From Photorhabdus cinerea (GTDB taxonomy: Bacteria > Pseudomonadota > Gammaproteobacteria > Enterobacterales > Enterobacteriaceae), in NCBI RefSeq assembly GCF_011189575.1, contig NZ_PUJW01000013.1, forward strand, positions 62,001-126,000: 64,000 nt of DNA, written 5' to 3'. The notes below the pieces were generated by a model. It did no database searches and was not told the origin of the DNA. It saw only the letters and a list, made by a program, of their open reading frames with translations. Shown here piece by piece: positions 52,105 through 61,777 of this stretch. The stretch's first letter is position 1. Each line of letters begins with the position of its first letter. Position numbers and translations under genes: made by a program.

Positions 52105-52614
52105 GTGACTAAAATATATAGTGATGAATATTGGATGCAGCAGGCGATAGAACGAGCAATAAAAGCCTGGGAGCAGGGGGAAATACCTGTAGGCGCTGTA
52201 TTGGTCGCTGACAATGAAATCATTGCTGAAGGCTGGAATCAATCTATTATTGCGCATGATCCCTCTGCTCATGCAGAAGTTATTGCGTTACGGAAAGGGG
52301 GAGAGCAGTTACAAAATTATCGTCTGCTAAATACCACTTTGTATGTTACTCTTGAGCCTTGTGCTATGTGCGCTGGTGCTATGATACATAGCCGGATACA
52401 GCGACTAGTTTATGGCGCCAGCGATATGAAAACGGGTGCCGCGGGTTCTTTAATTGATATATTGCGCCATCCTGGTATGAATCATCAAATTGAAATTACA
52501 GGTGGCGTACTTGCTAAGGAGTGCTCCACGATGTTGAGTGTTTTTTTCAAACAACGTCGGGAGCAACATAAAGCATTAAAAGCCGCCAGAAGACAGCAGG
52601 AAGAAAATCAATAA
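52105..52614 (+). CDS. tadA: tRNA-specific adenosine deaminase
   Basis: 169 aa. Converts A34 of tRNA-Arg(ACG) to inosine; essential in E. coli. Zinc-binding/catalytic HAEV (in PSAHAEVIALR) and PCAMC motifs, with YWMQQAIERAIKAWEQGEIP at the start and AAGSLIDILRHPGMNH. I chose the GTG at 52105 (GAGAG upstream) over an in-frame GTG at 52087 that has no ribosome-binding site. Normally sits next to mltF; here adiA lies between. Confidence 0.95.
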   Translation: MTKIYSDEYWMQQAIERAIKAWEQGEIPVGAVLVADNEIIAEGWNQSIIAHDPSAHAEVIALRKGGEQLQNYRLLNTTLYVTLEPCAMCAGAMIHSRIQRLVYGASDMKTGAAGSLIDILRHPGMNHQIEITGGVLAKECSTMLSVFFKQRREQHKALKAARRQQEENQ

Positions 52615-52625
52615 ATATGGTTGAT

Positions 52626-54932
52626 TCACTCTTTTAGCACCCATACATGGTACTCGCCGTTTATCATCTCTGCGCCTTCCAGAATTTTCTCGAAGCCTGG
52701 GAATCTCTTATTCCATTCATCGATCTGGCGAATATATTGTAACCAAGGAGAATTTTCATCACCAAAGGATTCTCCCGGCATGATGATTGGTATACCCGGT
52801 GGATAAGGAATAACGCCAACAGCCGATATACGTCCTGCTAGTTTACTGAGTGGGATATGTTCAGTACGGCCTGCCATATGGTCAAGGAATGCCTGCCGAG
52901 GGAGCTTCACTATATTAGGTAATTGGCCAAATGATCTTGTTTGTTCAATATCCATTTCATATTCTTTTATATATCTGAACATTTCGTCCGAAATATCTTT
53001 TAGTCCCATTTTTTTATAATTTGGGGGATATTGTTTAGTGAGTTTCGGCAAACATTGTTTAAGTGGTGTATTAGCGTCATAGTGTCTCTTGAAGCTTAAT
53101 AATACATTGAGCAAAGTGCCCCATTTGCCTTTGGTGACACCGATAGTAAACTGGCAAAGAACGATGAAATCAGTGGTACGTGCAGGTACAATGTCGTGCT
53201 GGCTCAAATAAGCGGAAAGAATTTCGGCTGGAATGCCATTTTCCATCAGTTCATCATTATCATTCATTCCTGGGCACAAAATACCGACTTTCATTGGATC
53301 AAGTAGGCACCATTCTTCCGATAGATTCTTAAATCCATGCCATTTGTCTCCATCTTTTAATACCCAACAGGAGGGATCATTTGCCAATTGCTCTCTGCTT
53401 GCTTCATGGAAAGGAATTAATTTACCGCTGTCTGAACTGATAATCTCTCTGGCATTCCAGGGTGAGAAGAACCAATCATCTTTTTGTTTAAATTCATGAT
53501 GGGTCTTTGCCAAAGTCAGACGGAAGTCCACGGCTTCATTGATAGCACCTTGTATCAGTCTTTGTCCCTGCGGGCCATCCATCATAGCAGCACCAACTTC
53601 ATTAGTAGCGATCAGCGGATATAGCGGTGAAGTTGTGGACTGCATCATATAAGACTCATTGAAACGAGAGTGTTCAATGGGTTTTCTGCCATTGCGGATA
53701 TGGATATAGGATGATTGCGATAATGCCGCTAGCATTTTATGCGTGGACTGAGTAGCAAATATTGTAGGGCCATTACTATCAAAATCATCTGGTTCACCAC
53801 GCATTGAATAACGATGTTTATACATAGGGTTAAAACGGGCATAAGCAAACCAGGCTTCATCAAAGTGAATTTGATCAACACTTTTTGCCAATAAATCTTC
53901 TACTTGTTCTGAGTGATAACATATCCCATCGTAAGTACTGTTGGTTACGACAGCATAAACAGGTTGGCTGTCTGTAGCATGCTCTTTTAACGGGTGTTCA
54001 TTGATGATTTGTTGGATATATTCTGGTTGAAATTGATCTTTAGGAATGGGGCCGATAATGCCATAGCGGTTGCGTTGTGGAATAAGGTATATGGGCAAAG
54101 CCCCTGTCATTATTAAACCTTGTTCAATGGATTTATGGCAATTGCGGTCGCATATAATAATTTCTTTTTCACCAATAACTGCACTCATGATAATACGGTT
54201 GGAACCAGAAGTGCCGGTAAGAACACAATAGCTCTGATGAGCACCAAAAACAGTGGCTGCATATTCTTCTGATTCTTTGATTGCACCTGTATGATCTAAG
54301 AGTGAGCCAAGTACTTTCCTTTCTATTCCAAGATCACTTCTGAATAGATTTTCCCCAAAAAAATTGATTAATTCTCTTCCTGCCGCCGTTTTGGTAAAAG
54401 CGACGCCTCCTTGATGTCCAGGAGTAGCCCAAGAATATTCTGGTGACTCTTGGGTATATTGAAGTAATGTTCGAGTGAAAGGAGGTAATAACTGAGCATA
54501 GTATTTCTTAATCAAGGAATTGGCGCGGGAGGCGATAAATCCAACAGTATCTTCAAGCATCCAGACGAATTCATCTACTAATTTCATTGCTTCAAGTGTC
54601 AGAGTATCTATGCTGGAGTATTCGGCCGTTAGCAGTACCGGGATAGTGATGTTGTGTCTGCGTATTTCTCTCAGTAATTCTGATACTTGTTCATGAGATT
54701 CAGCGTTATTGTCACCTGAAGTCCAGTCAACAAAAATACAGCACAGGGAAGAATCAGAAGAAACCGTTGCTATACCATCTTGAAATGTTGCAGCAGGGAT
54801 AACGGCAAAATTGTTCTTTTTCAATGCATCTATTAACTCTGTAAATGCACGACCATTTGCCGTTGCCGGGTTATATACATGGCTGCTTACAACCATAATC
54901 TTGCTTTGTTCGTTAATATCTAAATTAATCAT
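52626..54932 (-). CDS. adiA: Inducible arginine decarboxylase (AdiA type)
   Basis: 768 aa, class III PLP-dependent basic amino acid decarboxylase. Wing domain (1-140), then the catalytic region: SWATPGHQGGVAFTKTAAGR, SLLDHTGAIKESEEYAATVF, GTSGSNRIIMSA, HFDEAWFAYARFNP and PLP-lysine region ATQSTHKML (about residue 397). RTTDFIVLCQFTIGVTKGKW and the overall match favour AdiA over LdcC/CadA. It consumes protons by decarboxylating arginine to agmatine in acid. The arginine/agmatine antiporter adiC and regulator adiY are not in the window. Confidence 0.88.
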   Translation of the reverse strand: MINLDINEQSKIMVVSSHVYNPATANGRAFTELIDALKKNNFAVIPAATFQDGIATVSSDSSLCCIFVDWTSGDNNAESHEQVSELLREIRRHNITIPVLLTAEYSSIDTLTLEAMKLVDEFVWMLEDTVGFIASRANSLIKKYYAQLLPPFTRTLLQYTQESPEYSWATPGHQGGVAFTKTAAGRELINFFGENLFRSDLGIERKVLGSLLDHTGAIKESEEYAATVFGAHQSYCVLTGTSGSNRIIMSAVIGEKEIIICDRNCHKSIEQGLIMTGALPIYLIPQRNRYGIIGPIPKDQFQPEYIQQIINEHPLKEHATDSQPVYAVVTNSTYDGICYHSEQVEDLLAKSVDQIHFDEAWFAYARFNPMYKHRYSMRGEPDDFDSNGPTIFATQSTHKMLAALSQSSYIHIRNGRKPIEHSRFNESYMMQSTTSPLYPLIATNEVGAAMMDGPQGQRLIQGAINEAVDFRLTLAKTHHEFKQKDDWFFSPWNAREIISSDSGKLIPFHEASREQLANDPSCWVLKDGDKWHGFKNLSEEWCLLDPMKVGILCPGMNDNDELMENGIPAEILSAYLSQHDIVPARTTDFIVLCQFTIGVTKGKWGTLLNVLLSFKRHYDANTPLKQCLPKLTKQYPPNYKKMGLKDISDEMFRYIKEYEMDIEQTRSFGQLPNIVKLPRQAFLDHMAGRTEHIPLSKLAGRISAVGVIPYPPGIPIIMPGESFGDENSPWLQYIRQIDEWNKRFPGFEKILEGAEMINGEYHVWVLKE

Positions 54933-55058
54933 GACGCATCCTTTAAGTGAGATAGTATCCTGATAAATTTAGTATAGTTGGTTTAATTTACTGTAAAACA
55001 TAATATGATTGGGGATATATAATTAACTATAGTTGTCTTTTTAGCGGCAGTTAATTGT

Positions 55059-56480
55059 TTACTCTGCTTTTGATTTTTCTTCCTGAGAAACTAATTTTTT
55101 CCGGTTTTCTTTTGCCTGTAAATATCCAACTAAACTAAGTTGATAACGGCGGATATTTTCGACATAGCGATAAGCTTCATGTCCACGGGCATAGCCATAG
55201 GTGGTGTTAGTGTAATATTTTTTTTGGCTTAACAGCGGTATTCGGGCTTTTACATCAAGCCAGCTATCAGGATTACCTTTTTGTGCTGCTGTCAATTTAC
55301 GGGCATCTAACATATGGCCATAGCCCATGTTATAAGCAGCCAATGCAAACCATATTCGCTCATCTTTGGGGATGTTTTCAGGTAGCCGTTTCATCAGATC
55401 TTGCAAATAGATTGCTCCTCCTTTAATGCTTTCTTCTGGATCAAGGCGGTCAACAACACCTAATCCTTTAGCTGTTGGGCTGGTTAACATCATCAGGCCA
55501 CGAACACCCGTGGGAGAGGTTGCCTGCGGGTCCCAGTGAGACTCCTGCCAGGCAATTGCAGCCAGCAGTTGCCAACTGATATCACCGGAATATTTTTCAA
55601 ACAATGGTCGGTAAGTCGGTAGAACATTATCAATGGCACTGAGAAAAGAGAGTGTATCGAAGTAATCAAATGAGCTGACATGACCAAAGTATTTCTCTTC
55701 CAGTCGTGGCATCACATCTTCTTCCGTCATTTGGCTGAAAAAATCTAGCATAGCAGCGTAAAGGCTATAATCATCAATACGTTTTAAATACCACGTCAGG
55801 GGATTATCTTCACTGATATCAAAAGCGACGGCCAGATTAGGGTGAGTACGCTGTTGCAACGCGACATTGATAGAGTCGCCCAAGGTGTAATCCAGTTTGC
55901 CCTCTGATACCAGCTCCAGTAATTCCCGGGTGTTGTATTGTTGTGTCTCATCCCATTCAAGTTCCGGGTAAGACTCTTCTTTCATCTTTTTCAGTGTGCT
56001 GACGTGAGAAGAACCGGAAGTGACGAGGAGTTTGCCTTTTAAGTCCTTAAAAGAACGAGGGCGCGGAGTACCTTTGCGATAAATCAACTGTTGGGAAACA
56101 GAATAATAAGCTGGGCCAGTGTGAGTTTGTGCCAACCTCTCTTCGTTATAGGTCAGACCTGCGGCTAAAAAATCAGCATCACCATTTTCTAGATCGTCAA
56201 ATAATTGGTTGATATTTTTTCTGAATTTGATTTCCAGTTTAACGCCAAGGTAATCAGCGAAGCGTTTTACCAGCTCATAATCGAATCCATTTGGTTCTTT
56301 CTTACTTGTGAGATAAATCAGAGGTGAGCTGATGGTGCTAATCCGCAGTTCTCCCCTGGTAATGATCCTGTTAATCTGCTCCTGCTGTTTATTCGGCCAA
56401 CTGATGTTTAGGCTGATTATGGCAGCAGAAAAAAGAGCGATAACAATGATAACGAAATAATTTATTTTTATATTATTCAA
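55059..56480 (-). CDS. mltF: Membrane-bound lytic transglycosylase F
   Basis: 473 aa. An N-terminal hydrophobic segment (about 7-27) exports it; domain 1 is an amino-acid-binding-protein-like module (RGELRISTISSPLIYLTSKK to FFSQMTEEDVM, about 40-270); domain 2 is an SLT transglycosylase with the catalytic Glu in AWQESHWDP (about residue 313), GLMMLTSPTAKGLGV and AAYNMGYGHMLDAR. It cleaves murein glycan strands with 1,6-anhydro products. Divergent from purL as in E. coli. Confidence 0.96.
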   Translation of the reverse strand: MNNIKINYFVIIVIALFSAAIISLNISWPNKQQEQINRIITRGELRISTISSPLIYLTSKKEPNGFDYELVKRFADYLGVKLEIKFRKNINQLFDDLENGDADFLAAGLTYNEERLAQTHTGPAYYSVSQQLIYRKGTPRPRSFKDLKGKLLVTSGSSHVSTLKKMKEESYPELEWDETQQYNTRELLELVSEGKLDYTLGDSINVALQQRTHPNLAVAFDISEDNPLTWYLKRIDDYSLYAAMLDFFSQMTEEDVMPRLEEKYFGHVSSFDYFDTLSFLSAIDNVLPTYRPLFEKYSGDISWQLLAAIAWQESHWDPQATSPTGVRGLMMLTSPTAKGLGVVDRLDPEESIKGGAIYLQDLMKRLPENIPKDERIWFALAAYNMGYGHMLDARKLTAAQKGNPDSWLDVKARIPLLSQKKYYTNTTYGYARGHEAYRYVENIRRYQLSLVGYLQAKENRKKLVSQEEKSKAE

Positions 56481-56748
56481 ATGGTTATCTCTGTGTGACG
56501 CGGTGTGGTGCTATGTGGAAACGCGCTATATTATCATGGTTAAATTTCCAGTGATTGAGCATTTTGCGGAACAAAAACTTACTGCGCAACTTAATTAATA
56601 CTATTCGCATAACCTGATAACCAAATAATTAGCCTCAATAATCGTCACGCAAACGGTTTCGTCACTGGTTGCAATCCTTTATAATGTGTTTATTTCCCCC
56701 GAAGGCATCAGTCAGGTTTTGCTTCTTAAGATGAGAGAATTTATTACT

Positions 56749-59700
56749 ATGGAAATTCTGCGTGGTTCCCCCGCTTTATCAGTATTTCGTATCACCAAGC
56801 TCCTTTCTGTGTGTCAGGAACAGCAACTTCTGGTCAATGATATTTATGCGGAATACGTTCATTTTGCAGAGATTAATGCACCTTTGAGTGAGGCTGATTC
56901 AGCAAAGTTACAACGATTACTAAAATACGGGCCTTCATTGGCTGAGCATGAACCAAAAGGGACATTGCTGCTGGTGACTCCCCGTCCGGGGACGATTTCC
57001 CCATGGTCTTCCAAAGCAACCGATATTGCTCATAATTGTGGTTTGTCTCAGGTTGTGCGTCTGGAGCGTGGTCTGGCTTATTACATCCAGTGTGATGAAA
57101 TGAGTGGTTCACAGTGGCAAATATTGTCCTCATTGCTGCATGATCAGATGATGGAGGCGGTTTTTACTCAACTGGAACAGGCGGAAAAATTATTTTCTCA
57201 TCAGCAACCCACTCCATTAAAGCGCATTGCTATTCTGCAAGAAGGGCGCGGTGCTCTAGAGAGAGCTAATACTGAACTTGGATTGGCATTGGCACCGGAT
57301 GAAATTGATTATCTGATGGAAGCTTTCGAGAAATTGGGGCGCAATCCAACGGATGTTGAGCTTTACATGTTTGCTCAAGCTAACTCAGAACATTGTCGCC
57401 ATAAAATCTTTAATGCTGATTGGATTATTGATGGTCAGGAACAGCCAAAATCATTGTTTAAAATGATTAAAAATACCTATGAGCAAACACCTGATTACGT
57501 GCTGTCCGCTTATAAAGATAATGCTGCTGTGATGGAAGGGTCTTTTGTTGGCCGTTTCTTTGCTGGAGTAGAAGGCAGTTCATATGATTATCATCAGGAA
57601 CAAGCTCATATCCTGATGAAGGTTGAAACTCATAATCATCCGACGGCAATCTCGCCTTGGCCGGGTGCCGCGACCGGTTCCGGTGGTGAAATCCGTGATG
57701 AAGGTGCGACAGGACGGGGTGCCAAGCCAAAGGCTGGGTTGGTAGGATTCTCTGTATCCAATCTGCGGATACCGGGTTTTGAACAGCCATGGGAAGAGGA
57801 TTTTGGCAAACCGGAACGTATCGTCAGCGCTCTCGATATCATGACTCAAGGTCCTTTGGGGGGCGCTGCGTTTAATAACGAATTTGGCCGTCCAGCACTG
57901 CTTGGTTATTTTCGTACCTATGAAGAAAAAGTACACAGCCATAACGGCAGTGAGCTACGTGGCTATCACAAGCCAATTATGCTGGCGGGCGGGATTGGTA
58001 ATATCCGCGATGAACATGTCAAAAAGGGTGAAATTTCTGTTGGCGCGAAACTGATTGTGCTCGGTGGTCCGTCCATGAACATAGGTTTGGGGGGGGGTGC
58101 TGCATCTTCTATGGCGTCTGGTCAATCTGATGCTGATCTGGATTTTGCTTCTGTGCAACGTGATAACCCGGAAATGGAACGCCGTTGTCAGGAAGTTATC
58201 GATCGCTGTTGGCAATTAGGCGAAAACAACCCGATTTTGTTCATTCATGATGTTGGTGCTGGTGGGCTTTCCAACGCTATGCCTGAGTTGGTGAGTGATG
58301 GTGGTCGCGGTGGTCGGTTTGAACTACGTAAGATTCTTAATGATGAACCAGGAATGAGTCCGCTGGAGGTCTGGTGTAATGAATCTCAGGAGCGTTATGT
58401 ACTGGCTGTTGCGCCAGAACAACTTCCTTTGTTTGAAGAGATTTGTCGGCGTGAGCGTGCACCTTATGCTGTTATTGGTGAAGCAACAGAAGAACGTCAT
58501 TTGCGGCTTAATGATGAGCATTTTGATAATCAGCCAATCGATATGCTGCTGGATGTGTTGCTGGGTAAAACGCCAAAGATGTTGCGTAATGCCAGCACAT
58601 TAAAAGCCAGAGGTGAAAACCTTGAACGTCGGAATATTGACCTGGCAGAAGCGGTTAAGCGCATTATGCATTTGCCAGCCGTGGCAGAAAAAACATTCTT
58701 GATAACCATAGGTGATCGTACGGTCACGGGAATGGTTTCTCGTGATCAGATGGTAGGTCCGTGGCAGATTCCGGTAGCTGACTGTGCTGTGACTACCGCC
58801 AGCCTTGATAGTTACTATGGCGAAGCCATGTCTATGGGGGAACGAGCTCCAGTTGCTTTGTTGGATTTTGCCGCCTCGGCTCGTCTGGCTGTCGGTGAAG
58901 CTCTGACCAACATCGCTTCCGCTTATGTCCAGGATTTGAAACGTATTAAACTTTCAGCTAACTGGATGTCTGCTGCCGGTCATCCTGGTGAAGATGCCGG
59001 TTTGTATGCGGCGGTCAAAGCGGTGGGTGAGGAATTGTGTCCGGCGTTGGGGCTGACTATCCCGGTGGGTAAAGATTCTATGTCGATGAAAACCAGCTGG
59101 AATGATAAAGGTGAAGAGCGTGAAATGACGTCACCTTTGTCGTTGGTTATTACTGCTTTTGCCAGAGTGGAAGATGTACGCCGTACAATAACGCCTGAGC
59201 TTTCCATTGATGAAGATAATGCGTTGTTGTTAATCGATCTGGGCCAAGGACAGAACACATTGGGTGGTACAGCATTGGCGCAGGTTTACCGCCAATTGGG
59301 TAATAAAACCGCAGATGTGCGTAGTGCTGAGCAATTGGCTGGATTCTTCAATGCTGTTCAGCAACTGATCGCGGAACAGAAATTACTGGCTTATCACGAC
59401 CGTTCTGATGGTGGTTTGCTGGTCACGTTGGCTGAAATGGCTTTTGCTGGTCACTGTGGAATTGAAGCTGATATCAGTGTGTTTGATGAAGATATTCTGG
59501 CAGCGCTCTTTACGGAAGAGTTGGGTGCCGTGATTCAGATTCGTTCATCTGAAAGGGAGTTTGTTAAACAGGTTTTGGCAGAACATGGCTTGGTCGATTG
59601 TGTGCATTATTTGGGTAAAGCCAGAGCAGGTGATGATTTTGTCATTTTCAGCGGTAATACTGAAGTGTATCGCCAGAATCGCAGTACTTTGCGTCTGTGG

Positions 59701-60636
59701 TGGGCTGAAACCACATGGCAAATGCAGCGTTTGCGCGATAACCCGGAATGTGCAGATCAGGAACATCAGGCGAAACAGGATAATCAGGACCCAGGTCTGA
59801 ATGTAAAATTAACCTTTGACCATTCAGAAGATATTGCGGCTCCTTACATTTTGCAGCAGGTAAGGCCGAAAGTGGCGGTATTGCGTGAACAAGGCGTTAA
59901 CTCTCATGTTGAAATGGCTGCCGCGTTCCACCGAGCAGGTTTTGAGGCTATTGATGTTCATATGAGTGATTTGCTGTCTGGTCGTACTGGTTTAGAGCAG
60001 TTCCAGACACTGGTTGCTTGTGGTGGTTTCTCTTATGGTGACGTATTGGGGGCGGGTGAAGGTTGGGCAAAATCAATTCTGTTCAATGAACGTGTTCGTA
60101 ATGAATTTGCGGCTTTCTTTGCACGACCTGATACTTTGGCGCTTGGTGTTTGTAATGGTTGCCAGATGATGTCTAACTTACGGGAATTGATCCCAGGTGC
60201 AGAACATTGGCCGCGTTTTATACGTAACCGTTCAGAACGTTTTGAAGCACGATTCAGTTTGGTGGAGGTTGCTGACAGCCCGTCACTCTTCCTGAAAGAT
60301 ATGGTGGGTTCTCGTCTGCCGATTGCTGTTTCTCATGGGGAAGGGCGAGTGGAATTCCGCGATAATCAACACCTTCATATGACTGAAAGTAACCAATTAG
60401 TGGCACTGCGTTACGTGAACAACTACGGTCAAGTTACTGAAAATTATCCGGCTAACCCAAATGGCTCAGTAAATGGTATTACCGCGGTTACCAGCCTTGA
60501 TGGGCGAGCAACCGTGATGATGCCACATCCAGAAAGGGTATTCCGCACTGTTAGTAACTCATGGCACCCAGAGGAATGGGATGAAGATGGCCCATGGATG
60601 CGAATTTTCCGTAATGCTCGTAAGCAGTTAGGGTAG
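56749..60636 (+). CDS. purL: Phosphoribosylformylglycinamidine synthase
   Basis: 1295 aa, the E. coli length. Converts FGAR plus glutamine and ATP to FGAM in purine synthesis. Large-type single chain: N-terminal PurS-like part, ATP-binding AIR-synthase-like repeats (KVETHNHPTAISPWPGAATG; DGGRGGRFELR; HDRSDGGLLVTLAEM), and a C-terminal class I glutaminase with Cys at about 1135 (LGVCNGCQMM) and MPHPERVF. Start set at ATG 56749 (MEILRGSPALS); upstream ATGs give non-conserved residues. Confidence 0.98.
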   Translation: MEILRGSPALSVFRITKLLSVCQEQQLLVNDIYAEYVHFAEINAPLSEADSAKLQRLLKYGPSLAEHEPKGTLLLVTPRPGTISPWSSKATDIAHNCGLSQVVRLERGLAYYIQCDEMSGSQWQILSSLLHDQMMEAVFTQLEQAEKLFSHQQPTPLKRIAILQEGRGALERANTELGLALAPDEIDYLMEAFEKLGRNPTDVELYMFAQANSEHCRHKIFNADWIIDGQEQPKSLFKMIKNTYEQTPDYVLSAYKDNAAVMEGSFVGRFFAGVEGSSYDYHQEQAHILMKVETHNHPTAISPWPGAATGSGGEIRDEGATGRGAKPKAGLVGFSVSNLRIPGFEQPWEEDFGKPERIVSALDIMTQGPLGGAAFNNEFGRPALLGYFRTYEEKVHSHNGSELRGYHKPIMLAGGIGNIRDEHVKKGEISVGAKLIVLGGPSMNIGLGGGAASSMASGQSDADLDFASVQRDNPEMERRCQEVIDRCWQLGENNPILFIHDVGAGGLSNAMPELVSDGGRGGRFELRKILNDEPGMSPLEVWCNESQERYVLAVAPEQLPLFEEICRRERAPYAVIGEATEERHLRLNDEHFDNQPIDMLLDVLLGKTPKMLRNASTLKARGENLERRNIDLAEAVKRIMHLPAVAEKTFLITIGDRTVTGMVSRDQMVGPWQIPVADCAVTTASLDSYYGEAMSMGERAPVALLDFAASARLAVGEALTNIASAYVQDLKRIKLSANWMSAAGHPGEDAGLYAAVKAVGEELCPALGLTIPVGKDSMSMKTSWNDKGEEREMTSPLSLVITAFARVEDVRRTITPELSIDEDNALLLIDLGQGQNTLGGTALAQVYRQLGNKTADVRSAEQLAGFFNAVQQLIAEQKLLAYHDRSDGGLLVTLAEMAFAGHCGIEADISVFDEDILAALFTEELGAVIQIRSSEREFVKQVLAEHGLVDCVHYLGKARAGDDFVIFSGNTEVYRQNRSTLRLWWAETTWQMQRLRDNPECADQEHQAKQDNQDPGLNVKLTFDHSEDIAAPYILQQVRPKVAVLREQGVNSHVEMAAAFHRAGFEAIDVHMSDLLSGRTGLEQFQTLVACGGFSYGDVLGAGEGWAKSILFNERVRNEFAAFFARPDTLALGVCNGCQMMSNLRELIPGAEHWPRFIRNRSERFEARFSLVEVADSPSLFLKDMVGSRLPIAVSHGEGRVEFRDNQHLHMTESNQLVALRYVNNYGQVTENYPANPNGSVNGITAVTSLDGRATVMMPHPERVFRTVSNSWHPEEWDEDGPWMRIFRNARKQLG

Positions 60637-60701
60637 TGTTGTAACCTAATAAACAGGGTTCTTTAGTCACGGCAGTTGGAGAATACTTTCAACTGATACG
60701 A

Positions 60702-60733
60702 AAAGGGTGAGCAGAAATTGCTCGCCCTTTTTA
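60702..60733 (+). terminator. Terminator after purL
   Basis: Stem AGGGTGAGCA/TGCTCGCCCT followed by T residues, 66 nt after the purL stop. Its far end lies 20 nt from the convergent toxin gene. Confidence 0.85.
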
Positions 60734-60752
60734 CTAATGGAGTTTCAGAAGT

Positions 60753-61100
60753 TCAGTCCCTACGCAGGCAATATTGGATTAATGCTTGGCGTAAGCTTTG
60801 CCGTGTACTTAGGAGCAGCATAGCAATTACGGTATGGTTTGCTTCATCTATATTGTAGATTACCCGTAGTTGCAATTTAGTATCTACATAGTCATGGTAG
60901 TTGATTAACCCAATGTCAGCCGTTTCTTCACATAATGGAGCACTTTTGGGATGCTTAAGGATACGGGCCTCAAAGCTGTTTAAAAAGGTTTCTAGAATTT
61001 CCCAAGATGCTTCTGTGCCGATATGTCTGGTTAAATAGTCAAAGCGTTCATGAAGCTGGTTTTCAAACGTCTGAGTATATTCAATTTTATTTACGATCAC
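60753..61100 (-). CDS. RelE/ParE-family toxin
   Basis: 115 aa. The fold order, N-terminal helix (TFENQLHERFDYLTRH), helix (SWEILETFLNSFEARILKHP), beta strands (NYHDYVDTKLQLRVIYNIDE; VIAMLLLSTRQ), matches the RelE/ParE superfamily. The LQLRVIY segment is where ParE proteins place their basic active or binding surface. Could inhibit gyrase (ParE) or cleave mRNA (RelE); sequence alone does not decide. It overlaps the antitoxin gene by 14 nt. Confidence 0.75.
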   Translation of the reverse strand: MIVNKIEYTQTFENQLHERFDYLTRHIGTEASWEILETFLNSFEARILKHPKSAPLCEETADIGLINYHDYVDTKLQLRVIYNIDEANHTVIAMLLLSTRQSLRQALIQYCLRRD

Positions 61101-61359
61101 TGCTTGCTAAGTTCCGTAGGTTATTTCGTAGTTCATTAGATGATACGATTCGTCCAGCTCTTACGTCTTTTTCAGCAAAGGATAGTAAGCGCAGCAATGC
61201 CATTTGTTCTTGCTGCATCTCAAATTGAGTAGGATCTTGAACCACATATAGCGGCTCCCCGTTTTGGGTTACTATGACCGGCTGAGATACATCCATAGAA
61301 GCCAATTCTTTTTTAAACGCAGAAACTGTCGTAATCCGCGAATTTTGGGTTTGATACAT
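61087..61359 (-). CDS. Phd/YefM-family antitoxin
   Basis: 90 aa from the ATG at 61359, which follows a perfect GGAGG. N-terminal DNA-binding/dimer part has the family pattern (RITTVSAFKKELASM; QPVIVTQNGEPLYVVQDPTQ); the C-terminal helix (FAEKDVRAGRIVSSNELR) would wrap the toxin. As in most type II modules it is the first gene of the pair and probably represses the promoter. An in-frame ATG 10 codons upstream lacks a ribosome-binding site. Confidence 0.8.
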   Translation of the reverse strand: MYQTQNSRITTVSAFKKELASMDVSQPVIVTQNGEPLYVVQDPTQFEMQQEQMALLRLLSFAEKDVRAGRIVSSNELRNNLRNLASSDRK

Positions 61360-61529
61360 ATTGTCCTCCGAGTAGAAACCTTGTTGCATCTATCTTTAAT
61401 AATACATCATTTGCTGATAAAGGCCATATATGGGGCGAATATAGACCATTAGTATGATGGCAGTGCTAATGATTCAGATGAGAAAGTGTTGTATCGGAAA
61501 TTCTCAGGAGTTCAGGCCCTGTTTTCCAC

Positions 61530-61643
61530 TGTCTCAATTACCCGACAAACGCCCATTATGGGTGTCTCCAAAGAGAGACATTTAATCATTTGATTTATAT
61601 GTATTTTTATTTTTATGATCTTAGGTGTCTTTAATTGGCGACA
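61530..61643 (+). promoter_or_regulatory. Three GlrR (YfhA) activator sites upstream of glmY
   Basis: TGTC-N10-GACA occurs at 61530-61547, 61563-61580 and 61626-61643, all exact in the eight fixed bases. This is the operator of the sigma-54 activator GlrR upstream of E. coli glmY, where three sites are also described. They lie about 105 to 220 nt upstream of the -24/-12 promoter, a normal enhancer distance. Confidence 0.85.
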
Positions 61644-61747
61644 GAAAACAAATTTTATTGATGCCAGGAACAAGGTATTTGGTAGCTGAAACGTTAAGTT
61701 TTTATTTTTTTTAAATAAAAACAATTGATTATGATTCTAATTATAAT

Positions 61748-61765
61748 GTTGGCATGTAATCTGCA
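61748..61765 (+). promoter_or_regulatory. Sigma-54 promoter of glmY
   Basis: GTTGGCATGTAATCTGCA contains the invariant GG (61751-61752) and GC (61763-61764) separated by exactly 10 nt. Start of transcription is expected at about 61776-61778. Confidence 0.85.
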
Positions 61766-61777
61766 TTAAGTCAGCGT

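Noticed and set aside
61512..61724. 70-codon minus-strand frame upstream of glmY
   Set aside because: It covers the three GlrR sites, lacks a ribosome-binding site and looks like random translation of regulatory AT-rich DNA.
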